Shown: positions 5,188 through 5,235 of the stretch, in pieces | Layout of the letters: each line of letters starts with the position of its first letter | Numbering within the stretch: position 1 is the stretch's first letter | Assembly (NCBI GenBank): GCA_043810595.1 | Contig: JBDRNX010000018.1 | Coordinates: 1 to 5,235, forward strand | DNA from: JAWABC01 sp043810595 | GTDB lineage: Archaea > Nanobdellota > Nanobdellia > SCGC-AAA011-G17 > VGLX01 | DNA: 5,235 nucleotides | Direction of reading: 5' to 3' | Position numbers and translations under genes: made by a program | The notes under the pieces: model-generated | Told to the model about the DNA's origin: nothing | The model's input: only the letters and a program-made list of their open reading frames with translations | Databases searched by the model: none

Positions 5188-5235
5188 TTACTTAATCTCA
5201 TAGATCAAGCTCACAGTTGCGGTAATTTCGAGAGT
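5188..5235 (-). CDS. C-terminal end of an unidentified minus-strand gene (cut by right window edge)
   Basis: One minus-strand frame gives 15 codons, TLEITATVSLIYEIK, then TAA. The alternation of hydrophobic and polar residues suggests a beta strand, but 15 residues are too few to name a family, and an open frame of this length could arise by chance. The T-run terminator right after the stop, and the start of an independent promoter for the next gene about 30 bases on, are the main support. Confidence 0.4.
   Translation of the reverse strand, partial: TLEITATVSLIYEIK

Overview
This window looks like a piece of an AT-rich archaeal chromosome. It is most like the small-genome DPANN lineages (Woesearchaeota/Pacearchaeota type), although that placement is inferred from gene style and not from a marker gene. 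The evidence for Archaea is TATA boxes about 25-28 bases upstream of start codons with no Shine-Dalgarno (leaderless style), a GGTGAT-type ribosome site at another gene, T-run terminators, a ZPR1-family zinc-finger gene, and a very large surface protein of a kind common in these lineages. No rRNA, tRNA, CRISPR array or insertion sequence is visible.

Layout, left to right. On the minus strand lie the N-terminal part of a ZPR1-type zinc-finger protein (cut by the left edge) and a complete 118-residue Rossmann-like protein with a possible CARF-like signature. A 143-base divergent intergenic region follows. Then comes one large plus-strand gene of about 1,222 codons for a secreted, C-terminally membrane-anchored surface protein. 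Its parts in order are: signal peptide, jelly-roll-like domain, eight-repeat PQQ/BamB-type beta-propeller, a beta-rich segment, two Ig-like repeats each with a cysteine pair, a thrombospondin type-1-like module, a polyglycine linker, two further beta-sandwich domains, a transmembrane helix and a basic tail. Its stop codon directly abuts the stop codon of a convergent minus-strand gene. That gene encodes only the PP-loop (ATP pyrophosphatase) domain of a ThiI-type sulfurtransferase. The right edge holds what may be the last 15 codons of another minus-strand gene, followed by a T-rich terminator.

The genes do not form an obvious single pathway. The left pair could be co-directional housekeeping or regulatory genes. 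The large gene is an independent cell-surface unit, and the ThiI-like gene has its own promoter. The points most worth following up are: the ThiI-like protein without THUMP or rhodanese domains, shown to be a self-contained short gene by an in-frame upstream stop; the stand-alone CARF-like mini-protein; the sharp fall in N-glycosylation sequons at the glycine linker of the surface protein; and third-codon-position composition that follows the DNA strand (T over A on the plus strand) whichever way the gene points.
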